DNA of 64,000 bases from contig NC_018948.1 in the NCBI RefSeq assembly GCF_000304475.1, forward strand, positions 372,001-436,000, given 5' to 3'. The stretch is from Kazachstania africana CBS 2517. Its lineage: Eukaryota > Ascomycota > Saccharomycetes > Saccharomycetales > Saccharomycetaceae. A program made the position numbers and the translations under genes. Below the pieces are notes generated by a model. That model worked only from the letters and a program-made list of their open reading frames with translations. It was not told the DNA's origin and made no database searches. Every line of letters begins with the position of its first letter. Position 1 is the stretch's first letter. Shown in pieces: positions 20,954 to 31,142 of the stretch.

Positions 20954-22171
20954 TTATTCGAAGCTATCATTTCCTGGTCCCTTAACTTTGATGTACACAT
21001 CTGTACCTAACCCGTAAAGGCTTTGAATTTCTAATTTACCACCGAATAACTCCAAGTAAGCTTTAGATAGAGGCAATCCGAATCCCATTCCTGCCACATT
21101 ATTAAATTGCTCTCCAGGATTCATTGCCTCCTCGTTCGCATTCAAGGAATCATCAAAATCGTTTGTAGAATACGAGTAATCAAATATCTTGTCTTCTACA
21201 TCGGGAGGAATCCCTCCACCATAATCTCTTATTTTTATTGTCAATTCATCATCGTCGTACTTGTATATACTTACTTCTATTGGTTTTTCTAATTGTTCAG
21301 ATTCAATTTGTGCTCTACTAGAATTTTTCAGAATTTCTGTCGTAATATATTCTAATACGAGTGGAATACATGAAAAGGTCACATCTTTACCGTCATTGAT
21401 CGTCATCTTCAATGAATTTATATCGTACTTAATATAACAAAGGTCACCAACAAAATCCCAACAATGCTTTATCAATTTGGAAACGGATAGATCTTTCTCT
21501 ATAATTCCAATGTGACGAGAGTCACTGGTATCATGAGTAATCAGATTCAAGTAGTGTGTAACAAGTAATTTCATTGTTATCCTATTTTGCAAATGATCAT
21601 TTAAAAACTGGAAAACAGACTCACGAGGATAGTAATCCGTAATTTCTCGTAACCCATTAGATAAAGTCAACAATGTATCGTTATGGTCATTCAAAAATTC
21701 AGTGAATAAAGCTATCATTTTGTCCTTTTGATATAAGTCGTAAGGATACCTTACTGATAACAAAGATTTGAGTGTCTTCATATATAACGAATAGCTTTCC
21801 TCCACTTTGGGGTTTAAAATTACGATATATGGTAATCTCTGAATGGAATTTAATTGCCTGCATGTAAATGACAGAAGATAATTTATTGTTTTAATTGTTA
21901 ATGTATATTGTTCATTTGAATTTAAATGCAGCTTCTTATAAGTTGTCAAAAAATCATATGATACCGACGGTACTGGTTTCTTTGAAAAATCTTGAATCAA
22001 TAAACCAATATTAGATCTTATCTTATAATATTTAGAGAATCCCAATTCTGACAGAATCGATTTATTGGGTCTTCCAAAAGTACCTACTCTTAAATTCACG
22101 GAAGAATGTAAATTTCGACGTTGAAATTTCAGTAAGGTACGGCAGCATTCTTGAAATCGTGTACTGGTCAT
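20954..22171 (-). CDS. PKP1: Pyruvate dehydrogenase kinase Pkp1
   Basis: Pkp1 is a mitochondrial protein kinase that phosphorylates and inhibits the E1-alpha subunit (Pda1) of pyruvate dehydrogenase. The 405-residue product (394 in S. cerevisiae) has a basic, Ser-rich N-terminus (CCRTLLKFQRRNLHSS) typical of a matrix presequence. An alpha-helical BCDHK domain follows, then a GHKL-type ATPase: N-box LEYITTEILKNSSRA, G1 IRDYGGGIP, and G2 GMGFGLPLSKAYLELFGG. It resembles histidine kinases in fold but phosphorylates serine. It shares a 199-bp gap with CBR1 and has the synteny of YIL042C. Confidence 0.93.
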   Translation of the reverse strand: MTSTRFQECCRTLLKFQRRNLHSSVNLRVGTFGRPNKSILSELGFSKYYKIRSNIGLLIQDFSKKPVPSVSYDFLTTYKKLHLNSNEQYTLTIKTINYLLSFTCRQLNSIQRLPYIVILNPKVEESYSLYMKTLKSLLSVRYPYDLYQKDKMIALFTEFLNDHNDTLLTLSNGLREITDYYPRESVFQFLNDHLQNRITMKLLVTHYLNLITHDTSDSRHIGIIEKDLSVSKLIKHCWDFVGDLCYIKYDINSLKMTINDGKDVTFSCIPLVLEYITTEILKNSSRAQIESEQLEKPIEVSIYKYDDDELTIKIRDYGGGIPPDVEDKIFDYSYSTNDFDDSLNANEEAMNPGEQFNNVAGMGFGLPLSKAYLELFGGKLEIQSLYGLGTDVYIKVKGPGNDSFE

Positions 22172-24248
22172 CTAAGATACTAGGAATACCCTATATCTAT
22201 TGCAATGCTCTCATATATATATATATCAACCATGACACTAATAATTTAAGCCCATCTGACGTTTTCACGGATGAATGAATTTGTATGGAAACGAAATGCG
22301 CGGGAGAGAACCCATACACCGCATTTCTTTTCCCGTACTTTTTCTAATAATCGTCGTCTGTCGCAGTGAATCAGCTCCCAACAGAGCAAATCAATTGACG
22401 ACAGCACAAGTAGATGATACAAGGTGTGGTATTAGTTGCTTATTAATTTAGCAATAAGAGTACAGGGTGTCCTTTAAAGAAACACACTTGTGAGGAATTC
22501 ATGATCATGGTCGAACATGGTCATAATATGAGTTGTAGTCTTCTTACAAGAAACAAAGGAGAAATCGAATAAAATAGAACCAAAAAAGAAGTGCCACATT
22601 TGGCTCATTCATTCTATCGAGTTTATCTTGCAACACTGTTCAAAGTGGCTTCGATAGAATTAGGAATTGATGAAGCACGGGCCAGCACACCAATGATTTT
22701 CCAAAGTTCGCTCGTTTCTTCGTAATACACACCTGTTCCATTAGCAAGAAGCCGATGAAACCACCGTAATTTGTTCTTTACTGTTGCCTTGAGGATCCTT
22801 TCCTTACAAGTACTACGCCACGTTCGAATGTATGACTTCCCAAGTAAATTTTTTTTGCTCAACTAAAACTTGCTGGATATTTTGCACATATGACTTTCCT
22901 TTTTCTAGTGGCTACTTCAAGATGCTCTGTAGTAACGTGATATTATCTTGGCACATTTGAGAACAGCGGAGAAACAAGGATGAGGATAGGTTCCGTCCAT
23001 GATGGGCTTCTTTCTTTCTTATTGGACTTCGTGTGGCACTGGCACACCCGAGAAAAATTGACATCAATTTTTCTCCCGGCCTTCTCTCTCTCGCCTTCGG
23101 TACTTGAAGGCGCTCGCAGAGAAACAGTTGTGGAAATTTTTTTGTTCTTCGCGAAAGTTAGAGGTGCTCCGATGATACTTATGCTCGAGTAATGGCAGGG
23201 CATCAAAATTATTCTACACTATCGCATCATAAATAAACAAAAGATTAAGTATATTATCAGTACGTTTTCGTGCCACCATATTTTCATAGTGGCCCGGGGC
23301 AAGGAATGAGTTACCACTTTCACACGTCATATCATCATCATTTATGCCAGGAGTGATGAAGGAAGGACGAAAAGATGACACACTTATTAGTTAATGCATC
23401 GCTTTGTGAAAAAATAAAGTACGATGCGCATATCTGGTATGCATATTATGTATTGGCACTATGTCGTAAAGTGAAGCTTCTTTTATCAATAAAACTCCTT
23501 GCAATGATACAAAGGACTAAATGGAAGGAATATTTCAGCCGTAGTACAAGACTTCAAGGTTGAAAAATGAAGAAATACGTACCTGAAAGAAAAACAAAAA
23601 TAATCTGGGTCGGGAAGGTTCGCCGATATATATAAAATGGGTACCGAGAAATTACATTAATCAAGAAATGTACAAAATGAACTGTTGGTCTTGCCTTCTA
23701 ACCTTTACTTCGAATGTTTCAAAAACCAACGTAGCAAAACTTTACTTGAATTGAGACACATAAAAGCTGCCTGGCGTCCCAAAGAGTAGAATAGGTAGGA
23801 AAAAGAATGAAAAAATATTCGGGTTTTCCTGTCAAAAGCCCGTAACGCGAAGGCAACTGATGCTTCCCTAGTCTCGACAACAGAATGCCCGGTACAAAGT
23901 GCCGCACTGATCTTGGCTCCTTTCATGTCAGTACATTTCTTAGTTACACCTATAGTATTATCGTTTATTTGTTAATGGCCGTAAAAGAAAAACTCTACTG
24001 TTCTTGGACCTCGATACAGGAAATCTACCATAATCTCCTCTCTTACTCTTTTTTGATTGATTCATGCACGTCTGTAATGAAGTAAGCCTATTTTATTCAG
24101 ATATAAATATATATATGTGTGTGTACAATGTTCATGACTTTCGTCAGTTATTTTTAAATCTACTATTTTTCTTTTGTATTATCTTTTTTTTTGTTTTTGG
24201 GTACAATAAGTGACACCACTGCGAATAATCTTGGATTTACGTACTGGA
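22172..24248. other. 2.1-kb gap between PKP1 and the VHR-like gene
   Basis: This is the largest stretch without a recognised gene in the conserved block. A 79-codon minus-strand frame (22862 to 22623) has no ATG at its head and no family I know, and two overlapping frames near 22943-23206 are no better. A TATAAATA at 24102-24109 probably serves the VHR-like gene 140 bp further on. Possible explanations are a long regulated promoter, an unrecognised non-coding RNA, or decayed genes from the rearrangement that placed VHR here. Confidence 0.5.
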
Positions 24249-25586
24249 ATGCCAGAAAACACCATTTTTGATTCCGTTACAGATTCTAGCAATGTAGGTG
24301 CTTTTAAAACCTACAAATTGAATGACAGTAATGAAAATTCAAATGTGACCATTCATAGTATAAGAAAACAGTTGAATTTTCATGACGATAAAAAATGGAA
24401 AAATTTTATCGATAGAAGATTGGAACTAATAAATCAACATAACCTCGGTTTCTTGAAAGCCAGTCAACAAAGATCGAAGGTAAATTACATTGCAGATATT
24501 TTAAGAGTTGAATATGGTTATCCAGAGTCAACTTCTCTGCTTTTCGAAAAACTGGTAATCAATGGGATTCAATCAATTAGAAGGAATAGAAAACGTTGCA
24601 TTAAGAGAAACAGTGAAGGGAATAGCACAGCAAGTTCATTGGTACCAAATTTGAACAGTATGCACCATGGATTAAGTCCATTGGAAATCCCAAGCAATGC
24701 AATACCTTTCATAGTTCCGAGTAATGAACAAAACAGCTCAACAAGTTTGAGAAATGAAAATTCAATGGCATACACTTTTGTAAATAATTGTAACAATGCC
24801 TTTGGTGCACCAAATATGGTGTTACCTCAATCCTTGAATGTGGCCAACATTCATAAACCGCCATTTTATGGTACCATGAATATGATGCCTAGTACAGATA
24901 ATTACTTACTTCATAATCCAACGTTGAATAGCAATTTCATGGACATACCAATGGCACAATCACAGTTTCAACCAGAGGAGGCATATGAAAAATTGATTAA
25001 GGATACTATTTTGCAAATGATTAATACTCTTGCACCATTACAAAGGTCAGACAAAAATGGCACTTTCCAGGACTTAACAGAAAGAATATACTTCTATTGT
25101 AAACACTCCATTACATGTCAACAAATAGCTCAGTCAAGAGAGCCGTTATATCAATTTGATGGTATAAAATTGAAAGGTGAAATATTCGTGAAAGAACTCA
25201 CATTATCCACTGTAAAAGAAAAATTTCCATCCATGCTCAAAACTCAAATTAATGATTTCATCAATTATTTATTTTCCACTAATTGGCTAGCACAATTATC
25301 ATCAAATATTTTACAACCACCTGTTGGAGAAGTTAGAGTCGCAGTTGGAAAACATTTACTCTTCCTGGTTGTTGGCGCCATCATCCATGATTTGGGGGTT
25401 GAAAGTCTGAATTATCACTTAACTTCAGCAATTTTTTATCAATTATCTTTGACGTATCCAACTTCTAACATTGAAAATGTAAGCAGTATACTGCCGCTTC
25501 GGAAACCAGATAATGACGCTTCAAGAGGCAGTCCACATCAAAGTTTGTTAAGTATTACAGGACCAGAATTGTACCATGAACCATAA
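24249..25586 (+). CDS. VHR1: VHR-family transcription activator (Vhr1/Vhr2-like)
   Basis: Yeast Vhr1 and its duplicate Vhr2 activate genes such as the biotin transporter VHT1 when biotin is low. This 445-residue protein has the family's N-terminal DNA-binding region at about residues 35-125, with IRKQLNFHDDKKWKNFIDRR, LKASQQ, ILRVEYGYPESTS and IQSIRRNRKRCIKR. The Asn/Ser-rich middle and C-terminal part is divergent. The start is the ATG at 24249; the frame is open to a GTG 39 bases upstream without another ATG. In S. cerevisiae VHR1 (YIL056W) lies near GPP1, on the other side of this block, so here the gene has moved or the block was rearranged. Which duplicate it represents is not decided. 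Confidence 0.8.
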   Translation: MPENTIFDSVTDSSNVGAFKTYKLNDSNENSNVTIHSIRKQLNFHDDKKWKNFIDRRLELINQHNLGFLKASQQRSKVNYIADILRVEYGYPESTSLLFEKLVINGIQSIRRNRKRCIKRNSEGNSTASSLVPNLNSMHHGLSPLEIPSNAIPFIVPSNEQNSSTSLRNENSMAYTFVNNCNNAFGAPNMVLPQSLNVANIHKPPFYGTMNMMPSTDNYLLHNPTLNSNFMDIPMAQSQFQPEEAYEKLIKDTILQMINTLAPLQRSDKNGTFQDLTERIYFYCKHSITCQQIAQSREPLYQFDGIKLKGEIFVKELTLSTVKEKFPSMLKTQINDFINYLFSTNWLAQLSSNILQPPVGEVRVAVGKHLLFLVVGAIIHDLGVESLNYHLTSAIFYQLSLTYPTSNIENVSSILPLRKPDNDASRGSPHQSLLSITGPELYHEP

Positions 25587-26298
25587 AAATGTGCCACAAT
25601 AGTTAAATATATTCTGTTGCTCGAACAAAGGGCAATACTTTATTTTTTTTTCGTTTGTGATGGTTGGGATTACCTTCTATGAGGTTGTAGGAATAATAAT
25701 AACTGGTAAAATTCAGCTTCAAAAAAGTATCTCAATATTACCTCATATTCTGGGGAGGAAAGTACATCGTTGAGAACTTTTTTTGCTTCCCAAAAAGTTA
25801 GTTAACAGTATTGGATGACAAATTATTACGAAATCTCATTCGGTTGGACACAATAACCTATTAGCATGGTTACTCCGTGAAGGTATTATAAATGTAAGCT
25901 TCTCAGGGCCGACAATGAGTATGAGGTCTTCCCATTAGTTTTGTAGTATATAACATTAAATCCGCAAATATCATATTATTCCGTTCGAGAGTAAATTCTC
26001 ACCTCTCTCAAATACCTAATAACTTGGATTATCAGCAATTGCGCTTCAGTATTCTTGTAAAATTGTTAGATATCTCTTTAGTGGCCATTAAAACAGCTTG
26101 TAGTAACCCTGTTCTTATTTACGGCCGTGGCATCTCTTTACTAAAACTCATCATCACTTCATAAAATTTCAAAGCCTTTTCCTATACTTACCGAATTAAA
26201 AAAAATGATAAAAAAAGTTTCTTATAGTGAGCTGTTCATATGTATAATATAATACTCAATTACAACAGAAACTGCACAAGCACATCCTCAAAATAGCA
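25587..26298. other. Intergenic region VHR-like to GVP36
   Basis: No gene is visible in 712 bp. A/T runs near 26198-26219 and TATA-like sequence near 26240-26252 belong to the probable GVP36 promoter. Confidence 0.5.
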
Positions 26299-27291
26299 AT
26301 GTCTTCATTCAACGAGTTCACAAATTCCTTCACTAAGAGATTTCAAGAGTTATCGACTTCTGTTTCTCAAAGGACTCAGGAACTCTCCAACAATTTACCA
26401 ACACTTGCCCAATCAACTCAACGTTTAGTTCAAGAGAAATTAGGTCAAGTCACTGATATTTCTCAATTGCCACAAGAGTATTTGGAATTAGAAAAGAAAG
26501 TTGACTCGATAAAGCTGATCCACGAACATTTCTTGCAAGTCACCTCGATCTATGAAAATGAATCATATGACTATCCAAAGGTGATTAAGGATTCAGTTAA
26601 TGATTTCTCTAAAACCATGGCTGCTAAAATTACTGACTTATCTCATGCATCTTCTGCATCAGAAGCTCAAAATATTCTAATTTCTCCAGGCCCTATCAGA
26701 GATCCAAAAACTTTAAACTACGCTCTAAGCAAAGTTTCTTTAACTGCCAGTGAAGTCATCAATCAAGTCGGCTCTACTCCAAATGAATCTGCTTTATCTT
26801 CAAAGTTACTAGAATTTAGTAATGTTCAAAGTAAAATTGCTCAAGCAAGATTACAGCAAGATACATTGATTCAAACAAAATTCAACAAGGCATTAAGAGA
26901 TGACCTCTCAACAAGTCTTGCAAAGGCTAATAAATTCAGAAAGGAAGTTCAAAACAAAAGATTACAATATGATGTCGCAAGGACTAACCTAATGAATGCT
27001 AAACCAGAAAAAGAAGCTTCATTGAGAGTAAAGATGGAGTCATTAGAAGACGAATTTGCTCAAGCTACTGAAAATGCAACATTAGTTATGCAGGAAGTAA
27101 TTGCTGGTTCAGATTTCTTGACCTCCTTGAACCAAATGGTTGCCGCTCAACTAGAGTATTTCCAGACTTCAGCTCAACTATTGCAGGAATTTACCGAAAA
27201 CAATGCGGCACCAACTGACGCTTCATCTGGTAAAGCCAAAACCGAGTCAAAGAGTAATGTGCCAATTGTTTTATCAGAAGACGAGGAATAA
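26299..27291 (+). CDS. GVP36: BAR-domain Golgi vesicle protein Gvp36
   Basis: Gvp36 is a peripheral protein of Golgi-derived vesicles with a BAR domain, needed for endocytosis, vacuole shape and actin polarity. The 330-residue product (326 in S. cerevisiae) starts MSSFNEFTNSFTKRFQELST. It is nearly all alpha-helical with heptad-like patterns, and the BAR-family part covers about residues 40-300 (YPKVIKDSVNDFSKTMAAKI, VMQEVIAGSDFLTSLNQMVA). The tail is acidic and Ser-rich (LSEDEE). It follows PKP1 and the inserted VHR-like gene; it corresponds to YIL041W and is the last gene of the chromosome IX-like block. Confidence 0.93.
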   Translation: MSSFNEFTNSFTKRFQELSTSVSQRTQELSNNLPTLAQSTQRLVQEKLGQVTDISQLPQEYLELEKKVDSIKLIHEHFLQVTSIYENESYDYPKVIKDSVNDFSKTMAAKITDLSHASSASEAQNILISPGPIRDPKTLNYALSKVSLTASEVINQVGSTPNESALSSKLLEFSNVQSKIAQARLQQDTLIQTKFNKALRDDLSTSLAKANKFRKEVQNKRLQYDVARTNLMNAKPEKEASLRVKMESLEDEFAQATENATLVMQEVIAGSDFLTSLNQMVAAQLEYFQTSAQLLQEFTENNAAPTDASSGKAKTESKSNVPIVLSEDEE

Positions 27292-27482
27292 ACTGAGCAC
27301 CAGGCTTTTCCTATTTTGAATTTTATTTGCCTTCATTTCTTAATCTATTCAATTTGTATACAAAAATATAATTAAAGCTCTTTAATGTTTATACTATTAA
27401 CAAAAGATTGGATATCATTTTGTAATGCTATATTGTCTCCAATATTAAATGGGCATGGGAAATTCAATAATCAAAAAAATGA

Positions 27483-27554
27483 AGGTCCTACCCGGATTCG
27501 AACCGGGGTTGGTCGGATCAAAACCGACAGTGATGACCACTACACTATAGAACC
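27483..27554 (-). tRNA. tRNA-Gln (anticodon UUG)
   Basis: The minus strand folds as a 72-nt tRNA without intron. The acceptor stem GGTTCTA pairs with TAGGACC, followed by discriminator T. The D arm is TAGTGTAGTGGTCATCA, the anticodon loop has TTTTGAT with anticodon TTG, and the T arm has GGTTCGAATCC (the B box). It differs from S. cerevisiae tRNA-Gln(UUG) at a few sites. A run of seven T residues just after the gene (27479-27473) terminates RNA polymerase III. A repeat element begins 147 bp upstream of its 5' end. Confidence 0.95.
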
Positions 27555-27700
27555 AATAATTGTTGATTTTTTTGGTTTTAACAAGGAACTGATTTTAACT
27601 AGCAGAGATATTGTTTACCCCCCCCTTTGCTCACCTTTCTTTGGCTAAAAGGAGGAATGAGTAACTGGCCCCCATTTTACCGCCTAATAAGTGCCCAGTT

Positions 27701-28294
27701 TTGCTGAACTTGGCATTATACTGTAGTGTGAATGGCATTATACGGACATTTCAATGTTTTGATAGTTGGAATAACAAATTTAGATTGTTTTAGAAGAATC
27801 ACACGAGAAGCATGGCGCGATAAACAAGACCACATATCGACATGCAATAAGTATGGCATGATAATTATGACAAGATATTGACTTATGGATCTAGAACATG
27901 ATAATTATTAAAAATCGAAATGTGTTGGAAAAAGTATAAATGCTCAGTTGAACACAGAAGTTTGGTCAAAGTTGTCTCACTATACATTATTTTATATTAT
28001 CACCTATTTTATATATAACCAGTGTGTTACTTAGTATAACCACTGATTAATAAAAAGTTACTTTACTAATTTGACCGATCTTTAGCGATATGAACAGAAG
28101 TAACTTTGATAATAAACAAGGGACCAGCTCTGATCTTCATTTACGTCAGGGCCATGATCTAACAACCTGACGAGTCGATTCGCAAATAAATTAATGACCA
28201 TAATGTCCCAGAGCATTATGGGGATCAATAGTGCATTCACACCATACATTACCTATTGATGTAATTGCATACTTATGAATACCATTTTTAGTAA
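27701..28294 (+). mobile_element. Repeat element copy A (long terminal inverted repeat family)
   Basis: About 594 bp related to copies B and C at 32.3-33.1 kb. Shared blocks, in order, are a left end resembling TTGCTGGAAATGGCATTATAC, a GACATTTCAATGTTTTGATA block, a GATAATTATGACA-type internal repeat, GGATCTAGAACATGATAATT, a TATA segment at 27935-27941, GAACACAGAAGTTTGGTCAA, CACTGATTAATAA, and CTCTGATCTTCATTTACGTC. The right end (CCATTTTTAGTAA) is a weak inverted match to the left end. An extra 21-bp partial duplication near the left end sets this copy apart. It lies upstream of tRNA-Gln. Orientation is set by the TATA box. No clear target-site duplication was found. It may be a solo LTR or a non-autonomous DNA element. 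Confidence 0.65.
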
Positions 28295-29052
28295 TTCAGG
28301 GACTGAATGCCTAGAATGCAAAAAAAACATTATCACACAATCAATTTATTGGATTGACCTCGAAGTCAAGAATATATAAAAGTGGCGCTTATCACATTTT
28401 GTGAAGTATTATGTTTCAATTATTTTTTTATCATAATGTAGAACGATTCGGGAAGTGTATCACTAATACATCTAACAAAATTCATAGCACCGTGTCAGAA
28501 AGTAATACCAACACGACTGCCTACACATTCCAAAATTTAATGGACTTAGCAGCAAAACCCATTGACCTAAAGACAATGTAATATCATGCTAGCAGTTATT
28601 CCATGAACAGTCTGTCTACTCCACGTGCCAGATTCTGTCAACTCAATTTCTCATATTTTCTCCGGAACGAGGCAAAGGTCGCTGTAAAGTCTTTGTTTAT
28701 TTTTCCTGGCACCCTTGATCATTTTGTGTCATATTCGTGGGAAGACTATTTTCAGCTGCATTAATTTGTAGGAACTAGTCAATCACTACGCAAGCTATTT
28801 TGCAGCTCTATACTTTGGAAAAAGGCGGGTTATAATATTGCAAGTGCGTCAACTTTATGGCTATTAGAAGTATATAAAGTTCTCGAATTCTTCCTTCGTC
28901 ATTCACCCAACTTGTGTTCTTTTCTAGTCTTGCACAGTCTACGTAAACAGCAGAAATATGCCTTTGCTAATGCCATACTTTACGTCCACAAATATATTTG
29001 CTAAACGACCCATTATCCATGATAATTTAACTAAAAAAAAGCAGTTAATAAA
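28295..29052. other. Intergenic region before the GATA-finger gene
   Basis: No complete gene is seen apart from a 38-codon frame at 28958-29074 that overlaps the next gene. A GCACGTGG-type site (CACGTG at 28622-28627) and TATATAAA at 28871-28878 suggest an active promoter for the GATA-finger gene. TATATAAAA also occurs near 28373. Confidence 0.5.
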
Positions 29053-29247
29053 ATGGCTATCGAGTTCTTGTTAAATCCCAGTCTTCATTTTCCAGATAAA
29101 AGACATAGAAAGCAACATGATAAATGTAAAATGTGTTTTACTTTAGAGACACCACAATGGAGAAGTGGACCCGATGGACCAAGTACATTATGTAATAAAT
29201 GCGGACTCTACTATAAAAGACAAACAAGAAAGAAAATCCAGAATTGA
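29053..29247 (+). CDS. Minimal GATA zinc-finger protein
   Basis: The 64-residue product is little more than one GATA finger: CKMC-X18-CNKC with TPQWRSGPDGPSTLCNKCGL, followed by a basic tail (YYKRQTRKK). The 18-residue loop is the less common spacing, unlike the 17-residue loop of Gln3 and Gat1, and resembles that of the small Gat3/Gat4/Srd1/Ecm23 group. Those proteins are longer (about 120-225 residues). TATATAAA lies 175 bp upstream. A 38-codon frame (ATG at 28958) overlaps this start in another frame across a run of eight A residues (29033-29040); a one-base change there would add about 30 residues. So this is either a true mini-protein behind an upstream ORF or a frameshifted longer gene. 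DNA binding is inferred from the finger. Confidence 0.7.
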   Translation: MAIEFLLNPSLHFPDKRHRKQHDKCKMCFTLETPQWRSGPDGPSTLCNKCGLYYKRQTRKKIQN

Positions 29248-29906
29248 GGCTGGATGGTCAAAAAAAAAAAGATCGTTCATTGTTGGACATTAAATAGAAA
29301 TATATACACATATTTATACACTTCTTTAATAATATTCGATTATTTTGTAGTTTAATATTTTCACGTACATTTAGTGTCATCACGTCAGAAAAAAAGCTGT
29401 TACTCGAGCAAGTTCGTTCATGCCGCTAATAAGAAAAAGCAGTAACCTACCGACCAGTAGATACCACGATACTACTCACTGTAACCTCCCAGGGCTATTG
29501 CCCTCCATTTTAAGGTATCAAAGGACACTGAAGAAAGGCCTATGAGGAAAACCTGCATTATAGATACTCAGAATTCTTTTCTGAACTTGAATTGAAAAAT
29601 GTCAGAAACTTTGAGATTTATCTGGTAATAGTAATCATTGTATAAGGACAAATATTTCCTTTCTTCCACTGCAGTAACTGTATCCCACTTCATTTCACTA
29701 TGCTGGCATGACGTCCATCTCTTCTGTTGCCATGTCAACATCGAATGGCGTATCTCCGAAATTTTTACCACAATGCCAGGCCTAGTACACTCACCTAGAA
29801 AAAGAACATCAATAAAGCTAAAAGCAGCATACGATTCAAGAGAATATTAGGTTGGTTTATTTTTTTAGCAACGATAGTGGAATGTGTATTTGTGTCAAAG
29901 GGAGAT
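29248..29906. other. Intergenic region GATA gene to CLD1
   Basis: No gene is supported. Short frames on both strands at 29568-29850 overlap each other and match no family. The right part is the CLD1 promoter. Confidence 0.5.
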
Positions 29907-31142
29907 ATGTCACCTAGATTGGTAGCCTCATTTCTGAAATTAGTTTTAGGTCACTCAAAAATCAAGAAGTCTCAGGTTCCTGTTCATTCTAACATATCAA
30001 GTGCACCAGTAGCTATCCCTCTAGTAAAAATAATAGCACAATTGCCCAGATTATTTCCTCGTTCAATAGATGAATCGTTTAAGGACTATCGCGTATACAA
30101 AGAAGGCCCTGAAAGAATGCAAGAAGATTTACTATCCACCTTGCCATTTTATCCTAATGTCTCAAAAGACAAGGTTGCTAGAATAATTAAAACAGTAGTT
30201 GATGAGGAAGGCAATTATATCAATGAGTTCTGTATAACTCCCAAAAATACCGTTAATTCACAAAAACTGAAGCATTTAATATTTATTCATGGATATGGCG
30301 CTGGATTTGGATTTTTCTTGAAAAATCTTGAATCTATTCCATTACTAGATAATAATTGGTGTATACATGCGATAGATTTACCAGGTTTTGGTTTTTCATC
30401 ACGTAAGAACTTTCCTTTCAAGTATCCGACAAGTAATACAAGTGAAGTCACAGCCTGGTTTCATGAGAGAATACGTAGATGGCTAGAAGAGCGCACACTA
30501 TTAGACAACCCAAAAAACAACGTTATTGTTGCTCATTCCCTCGGCGCATATCTAATGGCCCTATATACTCAGGTGTACCCAGCCCACCTCAGAAAACTAA
30601 TAATGTGTTCTCCAGCTGGTGTCTCAAAGTCCCAAAATAATAGCAAAGCCGTCTTACAGCCGCCATGGTGGTATGCGAAGCTCTGGGATATGAATCTTTC
30701 GCCATTTACTCTAGTGCGGTTATCAAAACATCTCGGATCTAAACTAACAAGTGGATGGTCCTACAGAAGGTTTAAATTGATCGAAAATAGAATGCAATTT
30801 GAAATGCTACATAGATATTCCTACGCAATTTTCAACCAACCAGGAAGTGGAGAATATCTGTTGGGCTTCATTTTAGAATGTGGAGGAAACCCTAGATGTT
30901 CACTTGAAGATACTCTCTTTTCTAATAATTTCAATGTCTCAAGTAAAGTAGAATGGGCATGGATTTATGGAGAAAATGATTGGATGGATATTGAAGGAGG
31001 GAGACGAGTCCACAACTTATTACTTGAGAAGTTTAACCGTGATAGTAAATTTTATATGGTTCCTAACGCTGGTCATCACTTATACTTGGATAATATTCGT
31101 TATTTTAATAATATAATTGTCCAACACATGGAAAATGTATGA
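29907..31142 (+). CDS. CLD1: Cardiolipin-specific phospholipase Cld1
   Basis: Cld1 removes an acyl chain (mainly palmitate) from new cardiolipin in mitochondria so that the transacylase Taz1 can remodel it. The 411-residue alpha/beta hydrolase (445 in S. cerevisiae) has an oxyanion-hole region HGYGAGFGFFLKN and the nucleophile elbow AHSLGAY (Ser in A-H-S-L-G). The Cld1-specific PPWWYAKLWDMNLSPFTLV and LGSKLTSGWSYRRFK are present, with the acidic region YGENDWMD and the catalytic His in GHHLYLDN. These match Cld1 better than its relatives Ict1 and Ecm18. The ATG at 29907 is chosen because the open frame upstream has only a GTG. The gene is not beside its S. cerevisiae neighbours (YGR110W region). 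Confidence 0.92.
   Translation: MSPRLVASFLKLVLGHSKIKKSQVPVHSNISSAPVAIPLVKIIAQLPRLFPRSIDESFKDYRVYKEGPERMQEDLLSTLPFYPNVSKDKVARIIKTVVDEEGNYINEFCITPKNTVNSQKLKHLIFIHGYGAGFGFFLKNLESIPLLDNNWCIHAIDLPGFGFSSRKNFPFKYPTSNTSEVTAWFHERIRRWLEERTLLDNPKNNVIVAHSLGAYLMALYTQVYPAHLRKLIMCSPAGVSKSQNNSKAVLQPPWWYAKLWDMNLSPFTLVRLSKHLGSKLTSGWSYRRFKLIENRMQFEMLHRYSYAIFNQPGSGEYLLGFILECGGNPRCSLEDTLFSNNFNVSSKVEWAWIYGENDWMDIEGGRRVHNLLLEKFNRDSKFYMVPNAGHHLYLDNIRYFNNIIVQHMENV

Noticed and set aside
22623..22862. 79-codon minus-strand frame in the PKP1-VHR gap
   Set aside because: No ATG start, no known domain; at this length chance is likely.
28281..28294. Strong inverted-repeat right end for copy A
   Set aside because: Only the outer CATTTTTAGTAA resembles the expected end; the inner part aligns poorly, so the boundary is kept as approximate and not claimed as a true inverted repeat.
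29745..29765. CDEIII-like TCCGAAAT suggesting a centromere
   Set aside because: The rest of the CDEIII consensus, an AT-rich CDEII and a CDEI at the right distance are absent.
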